Assembly: GCA_011050085.1 (NCBI GenBank)
Contig: DRGL01000023.1
Span: 186,001-250,000 of the forward strand
Reading direction: 5' to 3'
DNA: 64,000 nt
Source of the DNA: Pricia antarctica
GTDB taxonomy: Bacteria > Bacteroidota > Bacteroidia > Flavobacteriales > Flavobacteriaceae
Every line of letters starts with the position of its first letter. The first letter of the stretch is position 1. Shown here piece by piece: positions 1-8,778 of this stretch. The position numbers were made by a program, and so were the translations under genes. Below the pieces are notes generated by a model. The model was not told the origin of the DNA. It did no database searches and saw only the letters and a program-made list of their open reading frames with translations.

Positions 1-537
1 GATACAGCTCTGGAGGTCAACCTTTTGGCCGCCTCCGAAATCGCCAGGCAATTACGCCTTCGCGATATGGGAGGAATTATCGTGGTCGACTTTATCGATA
101 TGGTAAAGGCACCACACCGTAGAAAACTTTTCGACCACCTTCGCGACGAGATGAAAGACGATCGCGCCAAGCATAAAATTCTGCCGCCCAGTAAATTCGG
201 GCTAATTCAGATAACAAGGCAACGCGTGCGTCCTGAAATGAACATCAAAACGACCGAAGAAAATCCGAATGGAAGCGGAAAAGAAGTTGAAGCCCCAATC
301 GTTTTGGTCGATAAAATCAATTTCGATCTTGAAAAGTTGCTAAAAGGGCCTAAAAAGGATGAAAAAATCACTTTAAATATCCACCCTTTTATTGCGGCAT
401 ACATCACTAAAGGCTTTCCATCAATGCGTTCTAAATGGTTTTTAGAACATAAGAAGTGGATTAAAATACAGCCTCGTGATGCGTATACCTATCTTGAGTA
501 CCGTTTTAAGGACAAAGACGGGAAGACGGTATATTAG
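1..537 (+). CDS. rng: Ribonuclease E/G family protein (RNase G), 5' truncated
   Basis: C-terminal part of an RNase E/G-type endoribonuclease, which cuts single-stranded RNA in rRNA maturation and mRNA decay. The frame is open from the first base of the window, so the start and the S1 domain lie outside it. The visible part starts in the catalytic region: EIARQLRLRDMGGIIVVDFIDM is the family's hallmark stretch with the metal-binding Asp residues (quoted here as EIARQLRLRDMGG then IIVVDFIDM). It continues through the RNase H-like/small domain to a normal C-terminus ending KDGKTVY. A strong hairpin follows at once, so the gene ends its transcription unit. The family assignment is firm; RNase G rather than E is chosen because the protein stops soon after the catalytic core with no long scaffold domain. 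Confidence 0.93.
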   Translation, partial: DTALEVNLLAASEIARQLRLRDMGGIIVVDFIDMVKAPHRRKLFDHLRDEMKDDRAKHKILPPSKFGLIQITRQRVRPEMNIKTTEENPNGSGKEVEAPIVLVDKINFDLEKLLKGPKKDEKITLNIHPFIAAYITKGFPSMRSKWFLEHKKWIKIQPRDAYTYLEYRFKDKDGKTVY

Positions 538-551
538 AGTATTATAATTAG

Positions 552-586
552 AGCGGCTACCCGGCAACGGGTAGCCGCTTTTTTTA
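552..586 (+). terminator. Rho-independent terminator after RNase G gene
   Basis: A perfect 12-bp inverted repeat (552-563 with 568-579, sequence AGCGGCTACCCG) closes a GCAA tetraloop of the stable GNRA class. A run of seven T residues follows directly. It lies 15 bases after the RNase G stop codon. Confidence 0.93.
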
Positions 587-650
587 GTTCTATGTAGTAA
601 ACCCAATCAAATAAAAGTACTTTAGTAATTTGACAGTTGCCTAATCAGAT

Positions 651-1124
651 ATGACAATTCACAAAACCTATACCCTTTCCGAAGCCACCAAAAAACTTGA
701 AAGCTACTGTGCCTATCAAGAGCGATGTCACAAAGAAGTTGTCGATAAACTGCACTTAATGCGAATGATTCCCGAAGCCATTGATGAGATTGTAGTCCAC
801 TTGATAGATACTAACTATTTAAACGAAGAGCGGTTTGCCAAAAGCTTTGCCCGGGGCAAATTTAACATCAAAAAATGGGGACGAAAACGAATTACCTTAG
901 AACTGAAACAGCGTAATATTTCAAGGTTCAATATCAAGACGGCCATGGAAGAAATCGACAACACATCCTATCTTGAAACGTTCGATATATTGGCCAATAA
1001 AAGACTGGCACAGATTACAGAAACGAATTTGCTAAAAAAAAGGAAAAAACTGGCTGAATATTTATTGTACCGCGGCTGGGAAAGGGATTTAGTATATAGC
1101 AAAATAAGGGAACTTATACCCTGA
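651..1124 (+). CDS. recX: Regulatory protein RecX
   Basis: RecX family, a small all-helical protein that binds RecA filaments and limits recombinase activity in the cytoplasm. The 157 residues match the usual family length. Recognisable parts are the N-terminal helix EATKKLESYCAYQERCHKEV, the central stretch LIDTNYLNEERFAKSFARGK and WGRKRITLELKQRNIS, and the C-terminal three-helix repeat with YLLYRGWERDLVYSKI. The start is the first ATG after the RNase G terminator. The gene stands alone; no recA is nearby in the window. Family identification is solid. Confidence 0.92.
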   Translation: MTIHKTYTLSEATKKLESYCAYQERCHKEVVDKLHLMRMIPEAIDEIVVHLIDTNYLNEERFAKSFARGKFNIKKWGRKRITLELKQRNISRFNIKTAMEEIDNTSYLETFDILANKRLAQITETNLLKKRKKLAEYLLYRGWERDLVYSKIRELIP

Positions 1125-1247
1125 TTTTTCCAATCAAAACAGAACAAAATATCCCTTAGTTTATAATAGAAAAGCACATCTATTACATTACGGCATAATT
1201 AGAACAGGTAATGCCCATATCACCAATAACTATTCTATTAATACCCC

Positions 1248-1745
1248 CTATAAAAAATTAAAGGAAGCCCCGATATTTACGGTAAACTGATTGTGTAATT
1301 CTTCAGAGGGTGTTAAATCGCCCGTATCATAACGAGCAATTGGAAACCCAAGCTCGGTATATATCCCAAAACCTTCGGAAAAGAAATATCGAGCACCGGT
1401 ATGGAAACCAAAGTTCTTCAATCCTATATCAAGTCCTGGATACAGATCGAACTGATCACTGACACCCATAACCGGACCTAGATGGGCACTGAACCTAGCT
1501 TTAGCATCAAATCGCTCACGCGTAGTGCCAACAACTTCGTCGGCTATTCCTAAAGCATAGGAAGATACAGCTCCGATAGAAATATTTTCACCCAAGCCAT
1601 AATCATATGAACCGGTTATACCGGTAGCATTATTTTGCAAATTGACTCCGACCTGAAACTTTTGATCGCCTTTACCTGAATAACCTTGTGCAAGTACAGT
1701 GGTCGAACAGGCCAACAAAAACAAAATCGCTAAATAACTTTTCAT
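1248..1745 (-). CDS. Small outer-membrane beta-barrel-like protein
   Basis: 165 residues with a clear Sec signal peptide (MKSYLAILFLLACSTTVLAQ, cleavage after the Gln-adjacent AQ) and then alternating polar/aromatic strands typical of an eight-stranded outer-membrane barrel. Examples are GITGSYDYGLGENISIGAVSSY, read as two strands, and FGIYTELGFPIARYDTGDL. The C-terminus ends in FNFL, an aromatic barrel-type end. The layout resembles the small DUF-type barrels common in Flavobacteriaceae. No enzymatic motif is seen and the function is unknown. Not obviously in an operon: 123 bases separate it from recX, which converges on it. Confidence 0.75.
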   Translation of the reverse strand: MKSYLAILFLLACSTTVLAQGYSGKGDQKFQVGVNLQNNATGITGSYDYGLGENISIGAVSSYALGIADEVVGTTRERFDAKARFSAHLGPVMGVSDQFDLYPGLDIGLKNFGFHTGARYFFSEGFGIYTELGFPIARYDTGDLTPSEELHNQFTVNIGASFNFL

Positions 1746-1944
1746 CTGTATGAATTAAGGAGTTTAATTGAAAGGGTAAATTTACGAAATGCTATCAGAA
1801 CAGCATAAGCATTTGAATTCGAAAGTATGGCAATAACACTGTTCAAAGTCTCACTGAGTTTTTCTTCGAAATTAGTTTACGAGTTATATTCTTCACACAA
1901 AGATTAAGGCATAGAATTACCATTACCATCCAAAAAATAAGAAA

Positions 1945-2832
1945 TTAAATATCTAAGCTATTGATCCTTGGCCTTGATTTTGAAAGCGAATTCGTGCGTG
2001 TTATTGCCTTAGCGTTTTTATGCTCGATCCATTTTTGACCTTTCATTTTTCGCATAGCAATATCGTAGGTTCTCATTACTAAAATATTGTAGAGCCCCCT
2101 AGCGAAATTCATAGGGTTTTTGGGCCATGACCGTAGGCTCATCGAAAAGCCAGGGGTAACATACTTCATGAAGTGCCAATAGCCTTCGGGCATATAGAGC
2201 ACATCGCCATGATTCAACTCCGCTTTATAACCATTGGCGGACTTTAAAACGGGCCAGGCATCGTAATCGGGGTTCTCAAAATCGATACTCTCATGTGTAA
2301 TCAATGAATACGGAACTTTATATAAATATTTGGTTTGGGACGGGGCAAATAGAATACATTCCTTTTTCCCGTCAAAATGCACATGGAAAATGTTCGCCAT
2401 ATCAATATCGTAATGCATAAAGGTGGAGGAATTCTGACCACCAAAAAATAACATGGGAAGATTTTTTTTGAGTTTGAGTCCGAAGTCAGGAAAATTGAAA
2501 TCCTTTTGTAACTGTGGAACTTCCTTTAAAACATTCCAAAGAAAAATCCGGTATTTCGTAGGTTTCGACTTGAGGAGGTCTACGTACTCCGCCATTTTCA
2601 TTTGGGCATGCGGCTCGTTAAACCCATCTTTGTGGTTTACAGGTCGATCATCATATAACGGAACGATTTTATCTCCCGCCACTTGTCGAATATAATCTAA
2701 ACTCCATTTTTGAGTGGCGGGCCAGTCAACAACACCATTTTCGATGACCACCGGCTTCTGCGGCTTAAAATATCCCTCCAAAAATTCTTTCTTTGTAATG
2801 GAGGCTACCCTAGGAACGGCTTCTAAATTCAA
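1945..2832 (-). CDS. Cupin-like (JmjC-type, Cupin_8) protein
   Basis: 295 residues of the cupin_8/JmjC-like dioxygenase group, Fe(II)/2-oxoglutarate-dependent hydroxylases acting on proteins or small molecules. The opening region FLEGYFKPQKPVVIENGVVDWPA is typical (shown here as FLEGYFKPQKPVVIENG). A metal-binding H-x-D is visible in FMHYDIDMANIFHVHFDG. The matching distal motif is GDVLYMPEGYWHFMKYV, where the His in YWH is the expected third ligand. The C-terminus carries about 50 basic residues after the barrel. The substrate cannot be told from sequence. The gene lies 250 bases behind bioB on the same strand but has its own -7 box at 2869-2876, so it is probably an independent unit. Confidence 0.85.
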   Translation of the reverse strand: MNLEAVPRVASITKKEFLEGYFKPQKPVVIENGVVDWPATQKWSLDYIRQVAGDKIVPLYDDRPVNHKDGFNEPHAQMKMAEYVDLLKSKPTKYRIFLWNVLKEVPQLQKDFNFPDFGLKLKKNLPMLFFGGQNSSTFMHYDIDMANIFHVHFDGKKECILFAPSQTKYLYKVPYSLITHESIDFENPDYDAWPVLKSANGYKAELNHGDVLYMPEGYWHFMKYVTPGFSMSLRSWPKNPMNFARGLYNILVMRTYDIAMRKMKGQKWIEHKNAKAITRTNSLSKSRPRINSLDI

Positions 2833-2868
2833 GACTTTGAGATTAAGAACTTATTAAAATTGAGAGAG

Positions 2869-2876
2869 CAAATTTA
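2869..2876 (-). promoter_or_regulatory. Bacteroidota -7 box (TAAATTTG) for the cupin-like gene
   Basis: Reads TAAATTTG on the minus strand, an exact fit to TAnnTTTG, 36 bases upstream of the ATG at 2832. No clear -33 TTG was found at the usual spacing. Confidence 0.5.
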
Positions 2877-3082
2877 AGGGTCTTAGGAATAAAATTCATA
2901 AAACATTTCTAAAATAATGCTCCTATGGCTTATAAATCGAAATGGGAAAAATAGGTTTCAAGCTGACAGTGTAAACCGGGCGAAGAGCCGAACAGTAAGC
3001 AAGGCTTCCAAAAAAATGAATGATAAAGGCTTTACTCCAAAAACGCTTAAAAACTTTTCATCAGACAAAAGATATTCTGACC

Positions 3083-4192
3083 TTAAACATCATTGGTATT
3101 GACGGATGTTTTTGATTTTAGCTTGGCCGTTTCGTTGCGTTCTATTGCATGTTGGGGTCTACTCCATTTGGGCTTCTCGCCTAAAGGTTTGAGTTGGGAC
3201 TCCGACGCCTCCACAGTCTTTGGCTGCGAAACTTTTACAAATGGCTTCTGAGGGGTAAGTCCCAATAATTTGAACATGGCCATATCTTCGCCTACGTCAG
3301 GGTTGGGAGTGGTTAACAATTTATCTCCTGCAAAAATAGAGTTCGCCCCTGCGAAGAAACACATTGCCTGCCCCTCACGGCTCATCTCGGTACGGCCAGC
3401 CGACAATCGCACTTGGGTTTCGGGCATTACGATTCGGGTTGTTGCTACCATGCGAATCATTTCCCAAATACTGATAGGTTCCATTTCCGCCATCGGAGTA
3501 CCTTTTACGGGAACCAACGCATTGATGGGAACCGATTCAGGTTGAGGATTCAGGCTAGATAACGCGACAAGCATACCTGCACGATCTTCCAAAGCTTCAC
3601 CCATTCCTATAATGCCACCACTACAAACCGTAACATTACTTTTTCTGACATTATCAATTGTATCTAAGCGATCCTGAAAAGCTCGGGTAGAAATTACATC
3701 CTTGTAATAATCTTCGGAAGTGTCAAGATTGTGATTGTAGGCGTAGAGTCCCGCTTCGGCCAAACGTTTTGCTTGGTTTTCGGTAATCATGCCCAAGGTA
3801 CAACAGACCTCCATATCCAATTTATTTATGGTCCGCACCATTTCAAGCACTTGGTCAAACTCGGGACCATCCTTAACATTTCGCCATGCGGCCCCCATGC
3901 AAACACGGGAACTTCCAGATGCTTTTGCGCGTAATGCTTGCGCCTTCACCTGTGGAACAGTCATCAGGTCGTTACCTTTAATATCCGTATGATATCGTGC
4001 GGCCTGTGGACAATAGCCACAATCTTCAGGGCAACCGCCGGTTTTTATAGAGAGCAAAGTGGATACTTGAACCGTATTGGGGTCGTGATATTCTCTATGG
4101 ATGGTTGCTGCCTCGTAAAGCAGTTCCATCATGGGTTTATTATAAATATCTAAGATTTCGGACTTTGTCCAGTCGTGCCGTTTCGTGCTCAT
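3083..4192 (-). CDS. bioB: Biotin synthase BioB
   Basis: Radical-SAM enzyme that inserts sulfur into dethiobiotin, the last step of biotin synthesis. The SAM [4Fe-4S] motif CPEDCGYC has cysteines at residues 54, 58 and 61. Conserved downstream stretches include YNHNLDTSEDYY, CSGGIIGMGE and VRLSAGRTEMS. An upstream in-frame ATG at 4216 is possible. I chose 4192 because the family begins with STKRHDWTK-like sequence and because a -7 box covers 4214-4221, which would place the transcript start downstream of 4216. The last 50 or so residues are a Lys/Ser-rich tail beyond the barrel. bioB is separated from the rest of the biotin genes by a 900-base spacer, so it is transcribed on its own. Confidence 0.96.
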   Translation of the reverse strand: MSTKRHDWTKSEILDIYNKPMMELLYEAATIHREYHDPNTVQVSTLLSIKTGGCPEDCGYCPQAARYHTDIKGNDLMTVPQVKAQALRAKASGSSRVCMGAAWRNVKDGPEFDQVLEMVRTINKLDMEVCCTLGMITENQAKRLAEAGLYAYNHNLDTSEDYYKDVISTRAFQDRLDTIDNVRKSNVTVCSGGIIGMGEALEDRAGMLVALSSLNPQPESVPINALVPVKGTPMAEMEPISIWEMIRMVATTRIVMPETQVRLSAGRTEMSREGQAMCFFAGANSIFAGDKLLTTPNPDVGEDMAMFKLLGLTPQKPFVKVSQPKTVEASESQLKPLGEKPKWSRPQHAIERNETAKLKSKTSVNTNDV

Positions 4193-4213
4193 AACAGGTA
4201 TTGGATTCTTGTT

Positions 4214-4221
4214 CAAAAATA
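4214..4221 (-). promoter_or_regulatory. -7 box (TATTTTTG) for bioB
   Basis: Minus-strand TATTTTTG fits TAnnTTTG, 21 bases before the chosen bioB ATG at 4192. It overlaps the alternative upstream ATG at 4216, which argues against that start. No BirA-type or other operator could be recognised around it. Confidence 0.5.
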
Positions 4222-5116
4222 GCGTTTAAAATAGAAAAGATGCAATAGAAATAAGAAAAGAGCAGATAGCATAAAGAAAAGGCGCGCTACCAAAGAATGA
4301 CAACAGGGTCTCATTACATCAAATTCTTCTAAATTTTATTCGGTTATATTTTTCGTTCTTAGTTCGATAAATATTTAGAATTTATCTTAATCAGCTTTTC
4401 GTAAAACAACTTCTCATTTGAATATTAAAGCTGATGTCTATTGGGTACATTGAAAATTTCATTCGAAAAGATAAGCTTTATACTTACTGAATAAGTGAAT
4501 GGAAGAAGTTATCTGCATCCGGAATTTTATCATCCATATCTCGAACGTCTTTCTCACTCTTTTAAAAAGTAATTTTCTGGTATTGGCTTTAGAGACGTTA
4601 CTTTGAGATGCCAAGTCGGAACGTTCAGCAAAAAGATAATTTGGAAGGAATTTTCCAAATTTTCAGTATTGATTCCTGAAGGTCATTTGGCTTATTTGAT
4701 TACTATTTTTTGAAACCCTCCCTTTGTGCGTATTTTTTGTAGCAACGTTATGGTTTCATCCCTAACTGATTTTATCTTAACAATAAAATTATAATGGGTT
4801 TTCTCGCTAAGAAAATTAAAACTAGGTTCGAAAAGCCGAGCTCTTATCTCAATCCTTACATATATACAGATGAATCAATAATGGTGTTAACGCTGCTGTT
4901 GTTCAGTTTCAGTATAACTTTATACACCTCTCAAAAGTACTAGTTGAGTAATGTTTAGCAAATTATAGACTCAGGATTTAGTTTTCCCGATAAATTCAAA
5001 CAAAGTTAATGATTCATATGTAAGCCTATTTTAAAAAATATTACGAAAAGGGATGGCGCTTATAATAAAGTATACCTAATTAGACTGAAAAATTTTCTGT
5101 TCTAAACGTACTACTT
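4222..5116. other. Long AT-rich gene-poor spacer between bioB and the KAS gene
   Basis: Almost 900 bases without a convincing gene. On the minus strand, about 4484-4660, two overlapping frames read like a decayed coding end (one ends in DADNFFHSLIQ and a stop; the other contains LPNYLFAERSDLASQ). They are joined only by a frameshift, so this may be the remnant of a lost gene. A 49-codon ORF lies at 4794-4943 on the plus strand. No tRNA, insertion-sequence ends, riboswitch or strong hairpin was recognised. Confidence 0.5.
4794..4943 (+). CDS. Candidate 49-residue membrane peptide
   Basis: Short ORF with an ATG start (MGFLAKKIKTRFEKP) and one hydrophobic segment (IMVLTLLLFSFSITLY) near the C-terminus, preceded by an A-rich stretch that could serve as a Bacteroidota translation start region. 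A basic N-terminal half followed by a single membrane helix is a plausible small-protein design. An ORF this length can also arise by chance in AT-rich DNA. There is no homology I recognise, so this is a weak call. Confidence 0.18.
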   Translation: MGFLAKKIKTRFEKPSSYLNPYIYTDESIMVLTLLLFSFSITLYTSQKY

Positions 5117-6292
5117 CTAAACGGCCGTCAAAACCACACTTACGGCGTTACCTCCAAATCCGACGGCATTAACCATTATCCTACGAATGCTGCTTGGCTC
5201 CGCTACATTATTTATGAAAGGAACCTCTATAAATTTTTGGTATTTTAACATCAATAGGGCCAATTCGACACTCAACATTCCCGAGGTGCCAAAGGTGTGC
5301 CCTATCTTCCATTTATTGGTTGTCAACGATGGCAATTTGTCACCAAATACGCTCTCGATAGCTTTATATTCCGATAAATCACCCTTAATGGTACCTGGTG
5401 CGTGCATTACGATGATATCTATTTCTTCAGTTTTTATACTTCCTAAAGCCATTCGCATCGAACGTTGAAAACACACGGCATCTGTAGATATGGATGTGTT
5501 ATGGCGTAAAGGCTCTGTGGCATATCCCACACCTTCAATGACAGCAAGCGCATGTTCTGGCACGCCTTTTTCAAGACAGACCATAGAAGCCCCCTCTCCT
5601 AACACCATAGTATTTTGCTCTTTTGAGCGATTTAAAGCTTGGCACGGGTAATTACGACTTTGTTCGTTTGATTGACTAGCGGACGCATATATTTTTAAAG
5701 CCTTCATTTGTGCAATCGTGAATGGGGTCAAAGGTGCCTCACTGCCGCCTACCAAAAATTTATTGGCCATGCCGCTTTTGATCCAAGCCACACCGTTTAA
5801 CAGCGCATGAAGGGCCGTAGAACAAGTTATGGAATGGGAAATATCCGGACCTTGAGTCTGCAGGTCATGGGCGACCCAAGATGAAATGTTACCTAATGTT
5901 GTAGTTGGAGAAGTAAGTGTTGACGCCCTACTTTCTTTCAAAAACTCTTCATGATACTTTTCGAAAAGCGTAGTTGCGCCTCGTGAAGAACCGATATTAA
6001 TACCGAAGTTGTCTTGCGATTCCCATTTTGCACTTGACATCGCATTTCTTGAGGCATACAATGCGTACAATACCGAATCGTCAAGATTTTTATATTTAGT
6101 ATCCTCCTTTTTTAGTTGCTCTATTTCATTTTTAGCGGAATCCGGTAAAGTGGCGACCCATTCCTCCCTGCCACTGAAAATCTTTTTTTTCAAATGGTGG
6201 GCATCCCTTTCATAATTGGCCCAAATCTCTTCCATAGATGTACCAAGCGGGGAAATTGAGGCTATTGCAGTAATAGAAATTGGTTTTTTCAA
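5117..6292 (-). CDS. Beta-ketoacyl-ACP synthase-like protein in the biotin locus
   Basis: 391-residue thiolase-fold condensing enzyme of the KAS I/II (FabB/FabF) type, which elongates acyl-ACP chains. The Cys-His-His triad is intact: C157 in SITCSTALHAL, H297 in VMHAPGTIKGD and H332 in NKWKIGHTFGTSG, with K327 also at the expected place. The closing GFGGNAVSVVL is typical. Sequence between the motifs is divergent from housekeeping FabF. It lies 166 bases behind bioA on the same strand. In Bacteroidota a KAS gene beside bioA/bioD/bioF suggests a role in building the pimeloyl chain; no bioC, bioH, bioW or bioZ is visible here. That role is an inference from position only. Confidence 0.87.
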   Translation of the reverse strand: MKKPISITAIASISPLGTSMEEIWANYERDAHHLKKKIFSGREEWVATLPDSAKNEIEQLKKEDTKYKNLDDSVLYALYASRNAMSSAKWESQDNFGINIGSSRGATTLFEKYHEEFLKESRASTLTSPTTTLGNISSWVAHDLQTQGPDISHSITCSTALHALLNGVAWIKSGMANKFLVGGSEAPLTPFTIAQMKALKIYASASQSNEQSRNYPCQALNRSKEQNTMVLGEGASMVCLEKGVPEHALAVIEGVGYATEPLRHNTSISTDAVCFQRSMRMALGSIKTEEIDIIVMHAPGTIKGDLSEYKAIESVFGDKLPSLTTNKWKIGHTFGTSGMLSVELALLMLKYQKFIEVPFINNVAEPSSIRRIMVNAVGFGGNAVSVVLTAV

Positions 6293-6458
6293 AAGAAATT
6301 TTCAATTTATGCGAGAATCATTCATCCCCAAAAAGCTAGGTAATACCCAACTTCCACTTAAGGATATTCTTTTTAGACTCCCGAATTTTTAATACTCTTT
6401 GTAACGTCTTCAACTCAAGACTTTACATTTGATTTTCGAGTGCTGTTTACTATTTCGG

Positions 6459-7754
6459 CTATACTACATCCAATGCACTTCTAATTGCGGCATATATTTT
6501 TTCCAATTGGGTATTCGAAGTAATGTAGGGCGCCAAAATGTATATGGTATTTCCAAGAGGTCTTAAAAATACGCCGTTATCCATAAAATGTTTCAAGAGT
6601 TTATCCCTTAAATTTCCATATCGTTCCATTTCGATTTTCAGCTCCAAGGCAAATATAATTCCGGTTTGACGGGTGCTTTCTACCTTTGGATGATTTTTTA
6701 TTTCGGCATCGAAACGCTTATGGGACGCTATTATTCTTTGGATATCATTTTGTATCTCATCGGACAACAAAAGTTCCAACCCTGCCAAAGCTGCCGCACA
6801 GGCTAAAGGATTGGCGGTGTAAGTGTGGGCATGAAAAAGACCTTTACCGATATCATCACTGTAAAATGCGTCATATACATCTTGGGTACAAGAGGTAATG
6901 GCCATGGGAAGAAGACCCGCAGTAAGAGCTTTGGAGAGGCAGATGATGTCGGGTTTTGTCGTAATATGATCTGAAGCAAAATGTTTGCCGGTCTTACCGA
7001 AACCGGTCATGACCTCGTCGGCTATGCAGAGTACTTCATGACGTTTCAAAAGCCTTAAAATTTTATCCAAACCTACTGCATCGTGCATTTTCATAGCGGC
7101 GGCGCCTTGAACCAAAGGCTCATAAACGAATCCTGCTATATCATTTTTTTCCAAGCGGTTTGTTAACCAAGCTAAAGTGCCTGTTATATTCTGCTCGGTC
7201 GGAACTGGAATGCGCTCTACGGCTATAAAGAATTCTTCAAACGGACCGTTGTATACCGACAGGCTAGAAACGGACATAGCGCCGAAAGTATCTCCGTGAA
7301 AGCCATCTTCGAAAGCAAGCATTACCGGCCGCTTCTGCTCTTTATTGAAATGGTACTGTAAAGCCATTTTAATACCGACTTCAACGGCCGTCGATCCATT
7401 GTCGGAGAAAAATAATTTTTCTTGATTAGAAGGAAGTAGTTTAATCAGTTCCTCTGACAGGCGTATTGCCGGTTCGTGGGTAAACCCACTAAAGATCACT
7501 TGATCTAAGCGTTGCATCTGTTGGTGCACTTTTTCTAAAATAAAATCATTACAGTGCCCATACATACATGTATACCAAGAGGCGATACCATCGATATATT
7601 CGTTGCCGCCTTCATCATAAAGCAATGCGCCCTTCGACTTAACGATAGCCAGCATTTCAGGATGTAGCTTATGCTGTGTAAGTGGATGCCAAAGATGTTT
7701 TTGATCGCGTTCCGAAAGTGATTTTATCAACGGGTCTGTAGAAGGCATATGCAA
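6459..7754 (-). CDS. bioA: Adenosylmethionine-8-amino-7-oxononanoate aminotransferase BioA
   Basis: PLP-dependent class III aminotransferase that converts KAPA to DAPA with SAM as amino donor. Features in order: LWHPLTQH near residue 21, the family-specific SWYTCMYGHC around residue 59, FEDGFHGDTFGAMSVS at about 148, the PLP-contacting D246 in IADEVMTGFGKTG, and the Schiff-base lysine K275 in LSKALTAGLLPMA. Length of 431 is normal. An ATG two codons in (7748) is an equally good start. It follows bioD by 21 bases and belongs to the bioF-DUF2007-bioD-bioA operon. Confidence 0.96.
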   Translation of the reverse strand: MHMPSTDPLIKSLSERDQKHLWHPLTQHKLHPEMLAIVKSKGALLYDEGGNEYIDGIASWYTCMYGHCNDFILEKVHQQMQRLDQVIFSGFTHEPAIRLSEELIKLLPSNQEKLFFSDNGSTAVEVGIKMALQYHFNKEQKRPVMLAFEDGFHGDTFGAMSVSSLSVYNGPFEEFFIAVERIPVPTEQNITGTLAWLTNRLEKNDIAGFVYEPLVQGAAAMKMHDAVGLDKILRLLKRHEVLCIADEVMTGFGKTGKHFASDHITTKPDIICLSKALTAGLLPMAITSCTQDVYDAFYSDDIGKGLFHAHTYTANPLACAAALAGLELLLSDEIQNDIQRIIASHKRFDAEIKNHPKVESTRQTGIIFALELKIEMERYGNLRDKLLKHFMDNGVFLRPLGNTIYILAPYITSNTQLEKIYAAIRSALDVV

Positions 7755-7775
7755 AGATGGGGAAATAAAAATCGG

Positions 7776-8393
7776 TCAGAGGGTTTTCAAGATCGGGGCA
7801 AACCGATCAGCATATTTTTTTATGACAGCCTTATCAAATTTTTCTTCCTCATCGATACGCCCGATAAGGGAAACACCGGTTTTATGTAGTATAATATTTT
7901 CGGTATGTGGGTTTTTATTTCCACTGAAGATTAACGAAACGTCATATCCTTTATTTGTTAACCAATTCACGGTCAAAAGGGTGTGGTTGATGCTTCCTAA
8001 ATAGTGTCTCGACACTACAACTACTTGGTAGGTCGGCATGATAATATCTAAAACCGTATCGCTATCGTTCAATGGCACCAAGAGCCCACCGGCACCTTCT
8101 ATAACAAGATAGTTTTCGGTCTGTGGCTCATGAATTTCTAAACGGTCTATATGTACGCCATCAATTGCGGCGGCGGCATGCGGACTCATAGCCGATTTCA
8201 GCTCATAACTACTTTTATGAAATTTGGTTTTTTCGTTCGATATAAGTCGCTTTACCCGGTCAGTATCGGTATTTTCAAGACTTCCAGCTTGAATAGGTTT
8301 CCAATAATCGGCCTCGAGAGCTTCGGTGATAATGGCAGATGCAATGGTTTTTCCTACTTCCGTGGAGGTTCCTGTTACGAAAATTTGCTTCAT
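7776..8393 (-). CDS. bioD: Dethiobiotin synthetase BioD
   Basis: ATP-dependent carboxylase that closes the ureido ring of dethiobiotin. The P-loop GTSTEVGKT is at residues 8-16, the substrate-binding YWKPIQAG follows, and the second nucleotide/metal motif IEGAGGLLVPLN is in the middle. 205 residues is the usual length. The start codon lies one base after the stop of the preceding DUF2007 gene, so the two are almost certainly translated from one mRNA. Sits between bioF/DUF2007 and bioA. Confidence 0.95.
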   Translation of the reverse strand: MKQIFVTGTSTEVGKTIASAIITEALEADYWKPIQAGSLENTDTDRVKRLISNEKTKFHKSSYELKSAMSPHAAAAIDGVHIDRLEIHEPQTENYLVIEGAGGLLVPLNDSDTVLDIIMPTYQVVVVSRHYLGSINHTLLTVNWLTNKGYDVSLIFSGNKNPHTENIILHKTGVSLIGRIDEEEKFDKAVIKKYADRFAPILKTL

Positions 8394-8394
8394 A

Positions 8395-8778
8395 TCAATC
8401 CTGTTTAGTTATCATGCCACAATTTAGGCATTTGTATTTTCTTTTTTCGAAAAACGGAAAAAGTTTATTGAAAACCCCCTTTCGCTCATAATAGACCTCT
8501 GACCTTGGGCTTTTACAGTTCGGACATTTGATAGGGTTACCGGCATCATCGACGGCGTAGGCGCGAATCTCGTCATATATTTCCATGGCTTGGTTTTTAT
8601 CACGGGTATAGACCTGCACCTTCACTCCGCCTATAGCATTACTGATCATGGGGTCTGAATTCAGTGTATATTCATCTTTTAAGAACACGGGTATACCCTC
8701 CGATTCCAATTTTCCTTTGAGAATCTGAACATCTGCGGGATAATCGAAAGCCGCTATAGTGTAAAATTTTTCGTTCAT
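8395..8778 (-). CDS. DUF2007-type protein with C-terminal zinc ribbon
   Basis: 127 residues from the chosen ATG at 8778, which gives the classic ATGA overlap with the bioF stop; an upstream ATG at 8793 would overlap bioF by 19 bases. The N-terminal half has the DUF2007 (putative signal-transducing protein) signature: YTIAAFDYPADVQILKGKLE, then SEGIPVFLKDEYTL and GVKVQVYTRDKNQAMEI. The C-terminal half is a zinc ribbon with CPNC and CLNC pairs about 25 residues apart. No catalytic residues are seen. DUF2007 proteins are of unknown molecular function. Being locked between bioF and bioD suggests either a link to biotin supply or simple hitchhiking. Confidence 0.82.
   Translation of the reverse strand: MNEKFYTIAAFDYPADVQILKGKLESEGIPVFLKDEYTLNSDPMISNAIGGVKVQVYTRDKNQAMEIYDEIRAYAVDDAGNPIKCPNCKSPRSEVYYERKGVFNKLFPFFEKRKYKCLNCGMITKQD

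Noticed and set aside
2917-3102. 61-codon plus-strand frame between the cupin-like gene and bioB
   Set aside because: It runs into the 3' end of bioB on the other strand, has no recognisable domain and low-complexity Lys/Ser content.
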